Shown here: positions 8,371 to 17,714 of the stretch, one piece after another | Position numbering within the stretch: position 1 is the first letter of the stretch | Layout: each line of letters opens with the position of its first letter | Source: CAYMEV01 sp964389675 [NCBI: uncultured Candidatus Sumerlaeota bacterium] | GTDB taxonomy: Bacteria > CAYMEV01 | NCBI GenBank assembly: GCA_964389675.1 | Contig: CAYMEV010000004.1 | Location: forward strand, 1-64,000 | Length of the DNA stretch: 64,000 nt | Reading direction: 5' to 3' | Translations under genes and position numbers: made by a program | Notes under the pieces: generated by a model | What the model saw: only the letters and a program-made list of their open reading frames with translations | Told to the model about the DNA's origin: nothing | Database searches by the model: none

Positions 8371-9828
8371 ATGGGTATTAAATGTCTGAAATGTAATAAT
8401 AATATTGATGAGGGGGTCTATTTAAATAACCAGTGCTGCATATCCACCCTCCGGGATCATTATGGCCAGGTATTCCAAAAGGATAAGAGGGATATTCTTG
8501 CCAAAGCACTCTCCGGCAGGTACAAAATTATAGACCCCTTTTTTGATGATCTGCTGGCATCACACTTTATCTGCAAAGAGGCTGATCCGGGGAAGCCATA
8601 CCTGGCTGTTGACATAAATCCCTCAATCATTGAAAATATCGAATCAGGATTGATTCTGCTGTCAGATTTTGCTCATTACCTTTCCAGATTGGGAGATGAT
8701 TTCCTCAGGTATAAAGGCTATATCATACGTGACAGCCATATCATATTCATTTTTGATTTTCCTGAAAACGGCAGATCATATCTGGAAATATTACCGGAAG
8801 GAAATGATATCTCATCTGCAAACCGTATTTTATCAAAAGCTCTCAGGGCTATCTCTCAATCAGCTATTGTGATGCCCGATCAGATGATTGCCTTTGAGAT
8901 ATTAAACCCCAAAAGGATAATTACAACCCCTGATCAATCCGTATTATTCCTGTTCCCGTTAATAAACCGGAAATTTCTCCAATATGCCCAGTATGATGAT
9001 TTATCTTATCAGCTGAATATATTTGAAAAATTTATGGAGATCAATCCATCATTTACCAGAAACCGCAATAACCTTCTGGAGATCTTCAATATAGGCTGGA
9101 ACCTTTACCATATCATTACTGGAAAACCGCCAGAATTTGACCGCATAATTGAATCAAAGGATTCATTTCCTTTAAGGCCATCGAAAATTAACGGTGAATG
9201 CACTGACTATCTTGAAGAGATTGTTTTAAGAAGCCTTTTTTACCCGAACGGGATACCTTTTTCAAATATAAGCGAAATATATTCCTTTCTTTCAAAAATA
9301 TACAAATTCAGAACAAAAGCCAGGGCAACTCTTGATAATACCGATGCATTAATAATGCTTGCCAGGTATTATGAGGAGGTTTCCCAGCTGAGTCCGAAGA
9401 AGAACAGATGGATAGGGCTCGCATATGACATTTATCAGAACTTATCCAAAAGGGAGCCGGAGAATCTTGACTATATATACCAGAAAGCAAATATAATGTT
9501 CAAGACAAAAAAATACACCTATGCGAAAAGCCTGGTCAAGACTGTTTTATCAAAAGACCCTGATAATGTGCAGGCAATATTGCTTCTGGGATATATATAT
9601 CTTGACGGTTTTGGCGACTTTGAAAATTCAATGCTCAGCTATGAAAGGGCTGAATCCATTCTACAAAAGACCCCGACAGCAATCCTGATGCTAAAAGGGG
9701 ATATCCTCTTCAGGATGGGCAATCTGAAGGAAGCAAGGGATGTGTTCATGCATATAGCTGAATCAAAGGATACAAACCCTGTACTGATAAAAAGGGCAAA
9801 ACACAGGTTATCAAATATTTTTTCCTGA
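8371..9828 (+). CDS. Zinc-ribbon, degenerate protein-kinase-like and TPR protein
   Basis: Three parts can be seen in about 485 residues. The N terminus has a half zinc ribbon (Cys5 and Cys8, then CC at 22-23). Residues about 45-310 resemble a Ser/Thr protein kinase in order: a GRYKI-type entry, an ILNPKRIITTPD segment where kinases have the HRD..N loop, and NIGWNLYHIITGKPP where they have subdomain IX. The VAIK Lys, the HRD Asp and DFG are not present, so it should be catalytically inactive. Residues about 340-485 form tetratricopeptide-like helices. The preferred start is ATG 8371, because the zinc ribbon begins at once; a TTG at 8365 is also possible, and neither has a good ribosome-binding site. 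It follows panC by 48 bp and may be co-transcribed. Confidence 0.7.
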   Translation: MGIKCLKCNNNIDEGVYLNNQCCISTLRDHYGQVFQKDKRDILAKALSGRYKIIDPFFDDLLASHFICKEADPGKPYLAVDINPSIIENIESGLILLSDFAHYLSRLGDDFLRYKGYIIRDSHIIFIFDFPENGRSYLEILPEGNDISSANRILSKALRAISQSAIVMPDQMIAFEILNPKRIITTPDQSVLFLFPLINRKFLQYAQYDDLSYQLNIFEKFMEINPSFTRNRNNLLEIFNIGWNLYHIITGKPPEFDRIIESKDSFPLRPSKINGECTDYLEEIVLRSLFYPNGIPFSNISEIYSFLSKIYKFRTKARATLDNTDALIMLARYYEEVSQLSPKKNRWIGLAYDIYQNLSKREPENLDYIYQKANIMFKTKKYTYAKSLVKTVLSKDPDNVQAILLLGYIYLDGFGDFENSMLSYERAESILQKTPTAILMLKGDILFRMGNLKEARDVFMHIAESKDTNPVLIKRAKHRLSNIFS

Positions 9829-9838
9829 CATGATATTG

Positions 9839-10390
9839 CTAAGGAATATTCGCAATAACCTTTTCGTCATAAAATGTATATGTATCCGTCACAGGTGAGA
9901 AAAGATGGTCTTCCTCTATCTGATAAATATATATAAAAAGCTTATTCTTAAAACTATTTTGTACAATTAGCGGGTTATATGCGGGATCCAGAAGATTTCT
10001 GTCAATAAATATTGCTTTTTTGTAATAATAGTAGGCTGTATTGTTTTTATTCAGTTTCTGATTGAGATAGCCTATGTAATAAAAGGCAAATGCGTTTGAA
10101 GTGTCAATTCTGACAGCTCTTTTAAAGCATTTCAATGAATCCCGGTAGTCGCCAATTTTGAGATATAGTTTGCCCAGAAGTATATTTGCCTCCACATATT
10201 CTCCGTCATCTGAAGGTACATTTTCAAGAACCGAAACAGCCTCATTTATTTTACCCTCATTATAAAATTCTCTTGCTTTTTGCATAACCTGTGCATATTC
10301 ACGAGACTGCTCCTCCTGAACTGATGAACAGGATAAAAGAAAGATCAGAAATATCAGCAAGAGGCTCTGAACAATATTGCTTTTCAACAT
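9839..10390 (-). CDS. TPR lipoprotein
   Basis: The first 22 residues form a lipoprotein signal (basic MLKSN, hydrophobic core, lipobox LLSC with Cys21), so the mature protein should be acylated and anchored in an envelope membrane. Residues about 33-135 make roughly three tetratricopeptide repeats (for example ILLGKLYLKIGDYRDSLKCF and AFYYIGYLNQKLNKNNTAYY), a scaffold for protein contacts. The last 45 residues are rich in aromatic residues and unassigned. ATG 10390 has GGGAG seven bases upstream. It is the last gene of the rho-rpmE-prfA-prmC run on the minus strand, 14 bp after the preceding gene. The partner is unknown. Confidence 0.8.
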   Translation of the reverse strand: MLKSNIVQSLLLIFLIFLLSCSSVQEEQSREYAQVMQKAREFYNEGKINEAVSVLENVPSDDGEYVEANILLGKLYLKIGDYRDSLKCFKRAVRIDTSNAFAFYYIGYLNQKLNKNNTAYYYYKKAIFIDRNLLDPAYNPLIVQNSFKNKLFIYIYQIEEDHLFSPVTDTYTFYDEKVIANIP

Positions 10391-10404
10391 AATGCTTCTC
10401 CCTA

Positions 10405-10977
10405 CTATTTTTTTATTTTCGCTTTCAGGGCAGGTTTTCCGTTCTCTATCTTGATTATAAAATCTATTGACCTTGCATTGGTTTTGGACTTTATTGAATT
10501 TTCAAGCTTCTGGAGATAATCTTTGAATCTTTTATAGTCAGCAACTGCTTTACCAATTTTTTCATTCTCTGATTTGAATGATCTGTAGAGCTCCTTAAGC
10601 TTTTCTTCCCTGTCTGATTCTGATCCTTTATGCTGAGCTTCTTTTTCCATAGGCTTCTTATCCGGCCTTGGGGCTTTTTTATGCTTTACCTCACTGTATT
10701 CGGCCTTTGTCCCTCTGATAAAGCCCAGTTCTTTCTCATCGCATATCTTTTCCCATTTTTCCACTAGCATATTGAATCTCTGAAGCAGATTTGTTTTTTT
10801 ATAGTTGCATATGCTGGTCTGGTAGTTTTCATTCCTGAGCCTGCTGTAAAGCTTTTCAAGCTCTTTTCGTTTAATCAGTGGAGCTTTTGAATCCCTGTTG
10901 ACCTTATATACAAGATATAATGCATCTACCTCTCTTAACAGCCTTTCAAAGCTTTTCAGCAAATTTTCATCATCCAT
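10405..10977 (-). CDS. MXAN_5187 C-terminal-type helical protein
   Basis: About 190 residues, soluble and highly charged. An N-terminal helical region (about 8-95) is joined by a Lys-, Pro- and Glu-rich linker (about 100-125) to a second helical region. The latter ends in a strand pair, ARSIDFIIKIENGKPALKA. This ending, and the arrangement of the first region, match my memory of the MXAN_5187 C-terminal domain family of Deltaproteobacteria, whose function is unknown to me. The preferred start is ATG 10977; a TTG at 10983 with AGGAAG five bases upstream is possible and would overlap the prmC stop. It lies between prmC and the TPR lipoprotein gene, apparently in the same operon. Confidence 0.7.
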   Translation of the reverse strand: MDDENLLKSFERLLREVDALYLVYKVNRDSKAPLIKRKELEKLYSRLRNENYQTSICNYKKTNLLQRFNMLVEKWEKICDEKELGFIRGTKAEYSEVKHKKAPRPDKKPMEKEAQHKGSESDREEKLKELYRSFKSENEKIGKAVADYKRFKDYLQKLENSIKSKTNARSIDFIIKIENGKPALKAKIKK

Positions 10978-10979
10978 GA

Positions 10980-11867
10980 TCAATCCCGCTTCCTTACAAT
11001 AAATCCCTGTATATTATTGCCATAGTCAGTTATCTTATCATAGAATTCCAGATATGTAAATCTTTTTAGATTTTCCAGTGCATTATCGAACTGCTTATAT
11101 GGAAATTCAAGCACCATAAATCCCCCGGTTATCAGATTTGTTTCTGCAATGGAGAAAAGAAATGGTATGAAGCTGCAGCCGTCAACCCCCCCGTAAAGGG
11201 CCTGGGGCTTTTCATAAAGCCTTATCTGAGGGCTTAACAGATCCATATCATAAGCTGAAATATAGGGAGGATTTGATATAATCAGTGAAAATTTTGATTC
11301 AGCCCTGAACGGCATCATTTTTATATCTGCTTTTATAACTCCTATATCATCTTTTTCTGTTCTCTTAAGATTGATAACAGAATTCTTTATGGCAACCTCA
11401 TCTTTATCAGCCATTAGTACAATGCTGTCCGGGAAAAGGCTCTTTATTGATATTCCAATATTGCCACTCCCGGAACATAGGTCTAATATGAATAAATCCT
11501 GATAATTCAAGTCTGCTATCAGTTGCTTTGATATTTCTATCAGTGATTCTGTCTCCGGGCGCGGAATAAGGACCCCTTTCAATATGCTCAGGGCAATGGA
11601 GTAAAACTCCTTTTCACCAATTATATAAGCAACAGGCTCATAATTCAGGCGCCTTCTGACAAACTCGCGCATTCTTTTTCTCTCAAGCCTGCTCAATGGT
11701 CTGTCCATATTCAGGTAGAGATAGACCCTGTCATTTTCAATAGCTTTTGAAAGGAGGACTTCGGCATCAAGCCGTGGCGTCAATATGCCTTTGCTGGCAA
11801 AGCTTTCCTTTGTCCATTTCAGGATTTTCCTTATTGTCCATAGTTGCTGGCTTCCATGGATTTCCAT
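10980..11867 (-). CDS. prmC: Peptide chain release factor N5-glutamine methyltransferase
   Basis: PrmC methylates the Gln of the GGQ motif in release factors. The N-terminal helical substrate-binding domain (about 1-95) precedes a SAM-dependent methyltransferase. Motifs are IPRPETE (101-107), the SAM-binding DLCSGSGNI (129-137) and the catalytic NPPY (199-202), which grips the target Gln. The length of 295 is normal (about 275-290). It lies directly downstream of prfA, whose product is its substrate, and this pairing is conserved across bacteria. ATG 11867 has only weak ribosome-binding signals, in line with translational coupling to prfA, which ends 26 bp upstream. Confidence 0.96.
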   Translation of the reverse strand: MEIHGSQQLWTIRKILKWTKESFASKGILTPRLDAEVLLSKAIENDRVYLYLNMDRPLSRLERKRMREFVRRRLNYEPVAYIIGEKEFYSIALSILKGVLIPRPETESLIEISKQLIADLNYQDLFILDLCSGSGNIGISIKSLFPDSIVLMADKDEVAIKNSVINLKRTEKDDIGVIKADIKMMPFRAESKFSLIISNPPYISAYDMDLLSPQIRLYEKPQALYGGVDGCSFIPFLFSIAETNLITGGFMVLEFPYKQFDNALENLKRFTYLEFYDKITDYGNNIQGFIVRKRD

Positions 11868-11893
11868 AGTAATTTATTCAGATTTCATGCTTT

Positions 11894-12955
11894 TTACTGC
11901 ACTTTAAGTATCTGTTTTTTTTCTTCTGTCCGCAGGCTGTTCACTATCTCTTCCATATCTCCCTCCAGGATCTCTGTCAGCCTGTAAAGAGTAAGGTTTA
12001 TCCTGTGATCCGTTACACGGTTTTGAGGAAAGTTATAGGTTCTGATCCTTTCACTCCTGTCACCGGTGCCGACCATCTGTTTCCTCTTGCTTGCAATGGA
12101 TTGCTCCTGCCTTTCCTTTTCCTGCTGGAGGATCCTTGCATATAATACCTTCATTGCCTTTGCTTTATTCTTATGCTGTGATTTTTCATCCTGACAGCTT
12201 ACAACGATGTTTGTTGGTATGTGAGTTATTCTAACCGCGCTGTCAGTTGTATTCACACTCTGCCCTCCAGGGCCTGTTGCCCTGAAAACATCTATCCTAA
12301 GATCCCTGGGGTCTATATCTACATCAACCTCATCTGCTTCCGGAAGGACAGCAACAGTAACAGCTGATGTATGTATCCTGCCCTGAGCCTCCGTCTCCGG
12401 AACCCTCTGAACCCTGTGAACCCCTGATTCATATTTCAGGACCCTGAATGCATTCTTGCCGGAAACCAGGAGGATTATTTCCTTGAATCCCCCAACTCCT
12501 GTAGGATGTGACCCTAATACCTCAAGTCTGTATCTGAGGTTTTCTAAAAATTTTGTATACATTTTATACAGGTCTGAAACAAACAGGCTTGCTTCATCAC
12601 CGCCTGTCCCTGCTCTTATTTCCAGGATGCAGTTCTTTTCATCATCAGGATCCTTTGGAATAAAATATTCATTAATCTCTTCCTCAAGATCCTCTGATAT
12701 CCCTTCGAGTTTTTGTATCTCTATCCGGGCTTCCTCGGCAAACTTTTCGCTTTCTTCTTCAGCCATTGCTTCAAGATCTTCAATCTCCTGCTTTATCTCA
12801 CGGTACCTGTTGTATTTCTCTATAACAGACAGTTTATCCTTGAGCTCCTTATTAAGGTTTGCATATTCTTTTTGATTAGCAGATATGCTTATGCTTGAAA
12901 GCCTGTTTTCAATCTCTTCCTTTTCTTTAATAACTCTGTTAATCTTATCAATCAT
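11894..12955 (-). CDS. prfA: Peptide chain release factor 1
   Basis: RF1 reads UAA and UAG and triggers peptide release. The catalytic GGQ is at 230-232 within [13 protein letters not shown], followed by HIPTNIVV and [13 protein letters not shown]. The codon-recognition tripeptide of the RF1 PxT type reads PET (186-188), where E. coli has PAT. The helical N-terminal domain, [19 protein letters not shown], and the closing [13 protein letters not shown] are typical. The length of 353 is normal. The start at 12955 has no strong Shine-Dalgarno sequence. Gene order rpmE-prfA-prmC on the minus strand is conserved in many phyla. Confidence 0.97.
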   Translation of the reverse strand: MIDKINRVIKEKEEIENRLSSISISANQKEYANLNKELKDKLSVIEKYNRYREIKQEIEDLEAMAEEESEKFAEEARIEIQKLEGISEDLEEEINEYFIPKDPDDEKNCILEIRAGTGGDEASLFVSDLYKMYTKFLENLRYRLEVLGSHPTGVGGFKEIILLVSGKNAFRVLKYESGVHRVQRVPETEAQGRIHTSAVTVAVLPEADEVDVDIDPRDLRIDVFRATGPGGQSVNTTDSAVRITHIPTNIVVSCQDEKSQHKNKAKAMKVLYARILQQEKERQEQSIASKRKQMVGTGDRSERIRTYNFPQNRVTDHRINLTLYRLTEILEGDMEEIVNSLRTEEKKQILKVQ

Positions 12956-13039
12956 AAATTATCAAAACCTTGCTGTATAGTGCATAGAATCCCCTCTGAA
13001 TATCAGGGATAAAATTGGACCTGGATAACAGGAGTCTTT

Positions 13040-13351
13040 TCAGCTCTTATTTTCCTGGATCTTGGTAATATAATCACCATACTTCTTGATGAATTTATCA
13101 ATTCTTCCAGCAGTATCAACAAGCTTTTGCTGTCCTGTATAGAAGGGGTGACACTTGGAACAGATTTCTATCCTTATGTTCTTTTTTGTGCTTTTTGTCT
13201 TGATTTCATTGCCGCAGGCACATTTAATTACTGTATCATAAACTTCAGGATGTATGCTCTCTTTTTTCTTTCCTTTTGGGCTCTTTTCCTTGACAGATTG
13301 CTGATCCTGCTCCTTTTTCTTTTTCTGGTTAGCTTTTTTCTCGTCCGCCAT
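13040..13351 (-). CDS. rpmE: Ribosomal protein L31, zinc type, with a basic N-terminal extension
   Basis: The core from about residue 32 ([17 protein letters not shown]) is a type A bL31 with four zinc-binding Cys: 44, 46, 64 and 67 ([10 protein letters not shown]). Retention of all four Cys indicates the zinc-binding form rather than the Cys-free form induced in zinc starvation. Ordinary bL31 has about 66-75 residues; this one has 103 because of about 31 extra residues at the N terminus, nearly all Lys, Glu, Gln, Asp and Ser. The extension is supported by a very good GGAGG five to six bases before ATG 13351. There is no equally good internal start. The gene sits between rho and prfA. Confidence 0.94.
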   Translation of the reverse strand: MADEKKANQKKKKEQDQQSVKEKSPKGKKKESIHPEVYDTVIKCACGNEIKTKSTKKNIRIEICSKCHPFYTGQQKLVDTAGRIDKFIKKYGDYITKIQENKS

Positions 13352-13417
13352 GACTTCCTCCGCTTAATAAAAATTTGGGATATGGTAATAAAAAAGAAAA
13401 ATTTGTAAACAAAATTA

Positions 13418-14674
13418 TTAAGAATTCATTGATTTTAAAAATTCGCTATTATTCTGAGTATCTTGAAGCTTCTCTAAAAGTAGTGTCATTGAATCGATCT
13501 CTGTCATCTGGCTTAGCACTTTTCTTAACAGCCATATTCTGTTCAGTTCGAATTTGGTGAAAAGAAGCTCTTCCTTTCTGGTTCCGGATCTTGTTATGTC
13601 AATCGCGGGAAAGATTCTTCTATCCACAAGCTTTCTGTCAAGAATGATCTCAAGATTGCCTGTACCCTTGAACTCCTCGAATATTACCTCATCCATCCTG
13701 CTCCCTGTATCAATCAAAGCTGTAGAGATAATGGTCAGGCTTCCTCCCTCTTCGATATTCCTTGCTGCTCCAAAGAACCTCTTAGGCCTGTGAAGTGCAT
13801 TTGCGTCCACTCCCCCTGATAGTACCTTCCCGCTTGGCGGCAGGATTGTATTATTTGCCCTTGCAAGCCTGGTCAGGCTGTCCAGCAGTATTACGACATC
13901 CCTTTTATGTTCTACCAGCCTTTTCGCCTTGTCGAGAACGATATCAGCAACTGCTACATGCCTTTTGGGCTCTTCGTCAAAGGTAGATGCTATCACCTCT
14001 GCATCTACATGCCTTCGCATATCGGTAACCTCCTCAGGCCTTTCGTCTATAAGCAATACAATGAGATATATCTCAGGATGGTTAGTAGTTATGGAATTTG
14101 CAATGCTTTGAAGAAGCATGGTCTTCCCTGTCCTCGGGGGTGCGACAATAAGGCCTCTCTGCCCCTTTCCAATGGGAGTTAGAAGGTCCATGATCCTGCC
14201 TGAATAGTTTTCCTTATTTGTCTCAAGAATAATCTTTTCTGTGGGAAATTGAGGAGTAAGATTGTCAAAATACATCTTTTCCTTAATTGCCATTGGCGAA
14301 TCATAGTTTATTGTCTCCACTTTCAGCAGGGCGAAATATCTCTCTCCATCTTTGGGAGGCCTTACCTGACCGGTAATCGTGTCGCCTGTCCTAAGGCTGA
14401 ATTTCCTTATCTGTGATGGTGAAAGATAAATATCATCCGGGCCCGGCTGGTAACTGTAGTCAGGTGACCTTAAGAACCCAAAGCCATCATTGAGCACTTC
14501 CAGAACACCTGAAGAATATATTGTGCCCTTCTTCTCAGCATGGGATTGAAGCGCTTTGAAAATCAGTTCCTGTTTTCTTAAATTATTTGCATCATCAATA
14601 TTCAGTGTCTTGGCCAATGCAAGAAGGTCTTGAATATGCATTTTTTTAAGGTCGGAAATATTAAGTGCATCCAT
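13418..14674 (-). CDS. rho: Transcription termination factor Rho
   Basis: Rho is a hexameric RNA helicase that ends transcription. An N-terminal Rho_N helical domain (about 1-45) leads to a cold-shock-like primary RNA-binding domain with GFGFLR (64-69) and the RecA-type ATPase. The Walker A is APPRTGKT (178-185), Walker B is [10 protein letters not shown], and the Q/R-loop region is [21 protein letters not shown]. The length of 418 matches E. coli Rho, with no acidic insertion as seen in Actinobacteria. AAGGAG lies ten bases before ATG 14674. The 190 bp upstream is very AT-rich, and on the minus strand it carries two TTGAC boxes and a TATAAT, but their spacing is not ideal, so the promoter is not fixed. 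Confidence 0.97.
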   Translation of the reverse strand: MDALNISDLKKMHIQDLLALAKTLNIDDANNLRKQELIFKALQSHAEKKGTIYSSGVLEVLNDGFGFLRSPDYSYQPGPDDIYLSPSQIRKFSLRTGDTITGQVRPPKDGERYFALLKVETINYDSPMAIKEKMYFDNLTPQFPTEKIILETNKENYSGRIMDLLTPIGKGQRGLIVAPPRTGKTMLLQSIANSITTNHPEIYLIVLLIDERPEEVTDMRRHVDAEVIASTFDEEPKRHVAVADIVLDKAKRLVEHKRDVVILLDSLTRLARANNTILPPSGKVLSGGVDANALHRPKRFFGAARNIEEGGSLTIISTALIDTGSRMDEVIFEEFKGTGNLEIILDRKLVDRRIFPAIDITRSGTRKEELLFTKFELNRIWLLRKVLSQMTEIDSMTLLLEKLQDTQNNSEFLKSMNS

Positions 14675-14866
14675 AAAATACTAACTCCTTGAGAAAATAA
14701 CATTTTGAATTAATAAAATAAATAAGCTAATTATAAATGGCATACCCAACATCAGGGGTGGCTAATAGATTTGTGTATTATGTATTATTATACAAAGTAC
14801 TGTTATATGTTCAGTCAATAATACAATTATAAATTTTGTCAATAAAAATATATAATATTATTCTTT

Positions 14867-16849
14867 TCACAGCATGAATGCTTCTTTTATCCTGTTTATC
14901 TCATCCCTGATCCTGGCAGCTTCTTCAAACTGCAGTTTGCCTGCCTTCTGATGCATCAGCTTCGTTAACCTTTTTATTGTTTTTTCAAGGGAATCCTGGT
15001 CAAGCTGCTCTGCTTCATCAGGGATTTTCAGGTAATCAGCTTCATAGACGCTGTCCAGCAGCTCTGTAATGTTCTTTGTAATGCTTTCAGGGGTTATATT
15101 GTTCTTTTTATTATACTCAATCTGGTACTGCCTTTTCCTGTCTGTCTTTTTTATGGCATTCTCCATAGCTGGCGTAATTGTCTCTGCATAGAAGATAGCC
15201 CTGGCATTTATATTCCTTGCACATCTCCCTATTGTCTGAATCAGCGCACTTTCTGACCTGAGAAATCCTGTTTTATCAGCATCGAATACAGCTACTACTG
15301 ATACTTCAGGAATGTCCAGGCCCTCCCTTAGAAGATTGACACCAACAATACAGTCATACTCACCTCTTCTCAGCTTGGTTATTATTTTATACCTGTCGAG
15401 GGTATCAATCTCTGAATGAAGATAGAATGCCTTTATCTTATTCTCCTGAAGATATTTTGCAAGATCCTCAGACATTCGTTTTGTAAGAGTTGTAATGAGA
15501 ACCCTCTCATTTCTTTTGACAGCATTATCAATTTCAGAAAGGATATCATCAACCTGATACCTTGAATCCCTGACTTCTATAGGTGGATCGATCAGCCCTG
15601 TCGGCCTTACGATCTGTTCAACAACCCTTCCTTCTGCAAGAGATATCTCATATTCTGAAGGGGTTGCACTTACATAAACCTTATTATATCTGTATGACAT
15701 AAATTCCTCAAAACTCAGAGGACGGTTATCCAGGGCGGTCGGTAGCCTGAACCCGTACTCTATAAGCGATCTTTTTCTTGATAAATCCCCCTGATGCATC
15801 CCCCTCAGCTGGGGCAGCGTAACATGGCTTTCATCAATAAATATGACTGTGTCAGAAGGAAGATAGTCCAGAAAGCAATATGGCTTTGTGTTGGGTTCCC
15901 TGTCTGAAAGGTAGATCGAATAATTCTCAATCCCTTTGCAGAATCCGATCTCTTTTATTGCCTCAAGATCGGACATTGTCCTCTCATATATTCGCTGGGC
16001 TTCAATAAATCGCTTGTTTGTTTCAAATTCCTTGACCCTGTCGTTAAGGTCGTCCTTTATTCTTTTTACGGCTGTCTCTATTACTCTTTTCGGTGCAATA
16101 TAATGGTTATTCGGGGCAATGTGGACATATTCAAGGTCTCTTTGGGTCTTTCCTGAAAGGGCGTCTATAATGGTGAGCCTCTCAACTCTGTCATCGTTAA
16201 GCATAATCCTGACAGGATTTTCATAACCCGGGGCAAATATGTCAATCCGGTCGCCCCTGACTCTGAATTGCCCCCAGCTTATATAAAAATCAGACCTTTC
16301 ATATTTTATTGATACCAGTTTTGATACTATAGCCTTCCTGCTTGATCTGTCCCCTTTTGCCAGAAGCAGATGAAGGTCCCTGTAAAAGGAAGGTGACCCA
16401 AGGCTGTATATGCACGAGACACTTGCAACAACTATTGTATCCTGCCTTGTCAATATAGAATGGGTTGCATTGTGTCTAAGCCTTTCAATATCCGAGTTTA
16501 TCGCACTGTCCTTTTCAATATATGTATCAGTTGAGGGAAGATATGCTTCAGGCTGGTAATAATCATAATATGATACAAAATATTCAACCCTGTTTTCTGG
16601 AAATAGCTGCTTAAACTCCTGGTAAAGCTGAGCGGCAAGTGTTTTATTATGACTGATTATCAATGCAGGCCTTTTGACTTCATTTATGACATTTGCCATG
16701 GTAAATGTCTTGCCGGAACCTGTTACACCCAGAAGAACCGTGTGCTCATTCCCATCATTGATCGACCTCATAATGCTTTCGACTGCCCGGGGCTGATCAC
16801 CCTTAAGCTCGTATTCGGATCTGATATTAAAACTGTTTTCCTCTTTCAT
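14867..16849 (-). CDS. uvrB: Excinuclease ABC subunit B
   Basis: UvrB is the damage-verifying helicase of nucleotide excision repair. The Walker A is GVTGSGKT (41-48). The DNA-inserting beta-hairpin carries YYDYYQPEAYLP (94-105), and DESH is the DEAD-like box. The helicase C domain includes RIGR-type residues (QTIGRCARN). A C-terminal UVR motif (about 622-655), which contacts UvrC, is present. The length of 660 is standard. The start overlaps the fabI stop by 4 bp (ATGA), so the two are translationally coupled. No uvrA or uvrC is present in this window. The pairing with fabI is not one I know as conserved. Confidence 0.97.
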   Translation of the reverse strand: MKEENSFNIRSEYELKGDQPRAVESIMRSINDGNEHTVLLGVTGSGKTFTMANVINEVKRPALIISHNKTLAAQLYQEFKQLFPENRVEYFVSYYDYYQPEAYLPSTDTYIEKDSAINSDIERLRHNATHSILTRQDTIVVASVSCIYSLGSPSFYRDLHLLLAKGDRSSRKAIVSKLVSIKYERSDFYISWGQFRVRGDRIDIFAPGYENPVRIMLNDDRVERLTIIDALSGKTQRDLEYVHIAPNNHYIAPKRVIETAVKRIKDDLNDRVKEFETNKRFIEAQRIYERTMSDLEAIKEIGFCKGIENYSIYLSDREPNTKPYCFLDYLPSDTVIFIDESHVTLPQLRGMHQGDLSRKRSLIEYGFRLPTALDNRPLSFEEFMSYRYNKVYVSATPSEYEISLAEGRVVEQIVRPTGLIDPPIEVRDSRYQVDDILSEIDNAVKRNERVLITTLTKRMSEDLAKYLQENKIKAFYLHSEIDTLDRYKIITKLRRGEYDCIVGVNLLREGLDIPEVSVVAVFDADKTGFLRSESALIQTIGRCARNINARAIFYAETITPAMENAIKKTDRKRQYQIEYNKKNNITPESITKNITELLDSVYEADYLKIPDEAEQLDQDSLEKTIKRLTKLMHQKAGKLQFEEAARIRDEINRIKEAFML

Positions 16850-17628
16850 ATGCCTATCTTGTTAAATGAATGGTCAACATATACAGTCTCACCGCTGATA
16901 CCTCGTGACCACCTGCTTAGGAGCATTTTAGCTGAATCACCAATTTCCTGCGGATCAAGGTTTCGCTTAAAAACGCTTTTTTTCCTGAACATCTTTTTTA
17001 TCTTTTCAAAATTCGGAATTGAACTGGAAGACATTGTTTCGACAGGACCTGGTGATAAAGCATTTATCCTGATATTATATTTTCCGAGGTCATGGCTGAG
17101 ATACCTGACAATTGATTCAAGAGAGCTTTTTGCAATGCCCATCAGATTATATCCGGGGATCACTCTCTCCGCTCCAAGATAGCTGAGAGCAAGAATACTG
17201 CAGCCAGTCTTCTTAACAAATGGCACAAGGCATCTGGCCATCCTTATAAGGCTGTATGCACTTATCTCAAGTGCATTGGAGAAATCCTCCTTTGAAATAT
17301 TATAAACAGGTTCTTCAAATGTTTTTATCGGGGCAAATGCAATTGAATGGACAACAAAATCAATCTTCTTATATTTATCAGCTGCATATTTAAAAACAGC
17401 CTTAATCTGGTCTTCATCAGTAATATCACACATATATGTACTGAGCTTCTGATGCACTTTGTCATCCAGAGACAGCCTTTTAATATTCTTCTGTATCCTC
17501 TCATTCTGGTATGTCAAAAGCACATCTGCGCCTGATTCAAGGAGCGAACGGGTTATATGATAAGCTATTGAGAACCTGTTGGCAAATCCAAAAACAATAC
17601 CGCTGCTGCTACCAAGATAATTATCCAT
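16846..17628 (-). CDS. fabI: Enoyl-[acyl-carrier-protein] reductase FabI
   Basis: FabI reduces enoyl-ACP in the last step of each fatty-acid elongation cycle. The protein is a short-chain dehydrogenase with the FabI-specific features. These are an N-terminal GFANRFSIA cofactor loop, HSIAFAP (94-100), LSYLGAERV with Tyr140, and the catalytic pair Tyr150 and Lys157 (YNLMGIAK) spaced seven apart as in E. coli Tyr156/Lys163. SPGPVETM replaces the usual SAGPI. The frame extends to a TTG at 17643, but ATG 17628 has GGAGGG seven bases upstream and gives the normal length of 260. It is divergent from the HAD gene across 86 bp and coupled to uvrB. Confidence 0.93.
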   Translation of the reverse strand: MDNYLGSSSGIVFGFANRFSIAYHITRSLLESGADVLLTYQNERIQKNIKRLSLDDKVHQKLSTYMCDITDEDQIKAVFKYAADKYKKIDFVVHSIAFAPIKTFEEPVYNISKEDFSNALEISAYSLIRMARCLVPFVKKTGCSILALSYLGAERVIPGYNLMGIAKSSLESIVRYLSHDLGKYNIRINALSPGPVETMSSSSIPNFEKIKKMFRKKSVFKRNLDPQEIGDSAKMLLSRWSRGISGETVYVDHSFNKIGI

Positions 17629-17714
17629 GATCAAACCCTCCAAATTTTAAATTTCTCATTTTGAATAATCCATGTTAGAATATAAGCTATAAATATTACA
17701 TAAAGGGACAGGCA

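Noticed and set aside
14675-14866. AT-rich gap before rho as a replication or regulatory origin
   Set aside because: No DnaA-box cluster or ordered repeats; it is simply AT-rich with loosely spaced promoter boxes.
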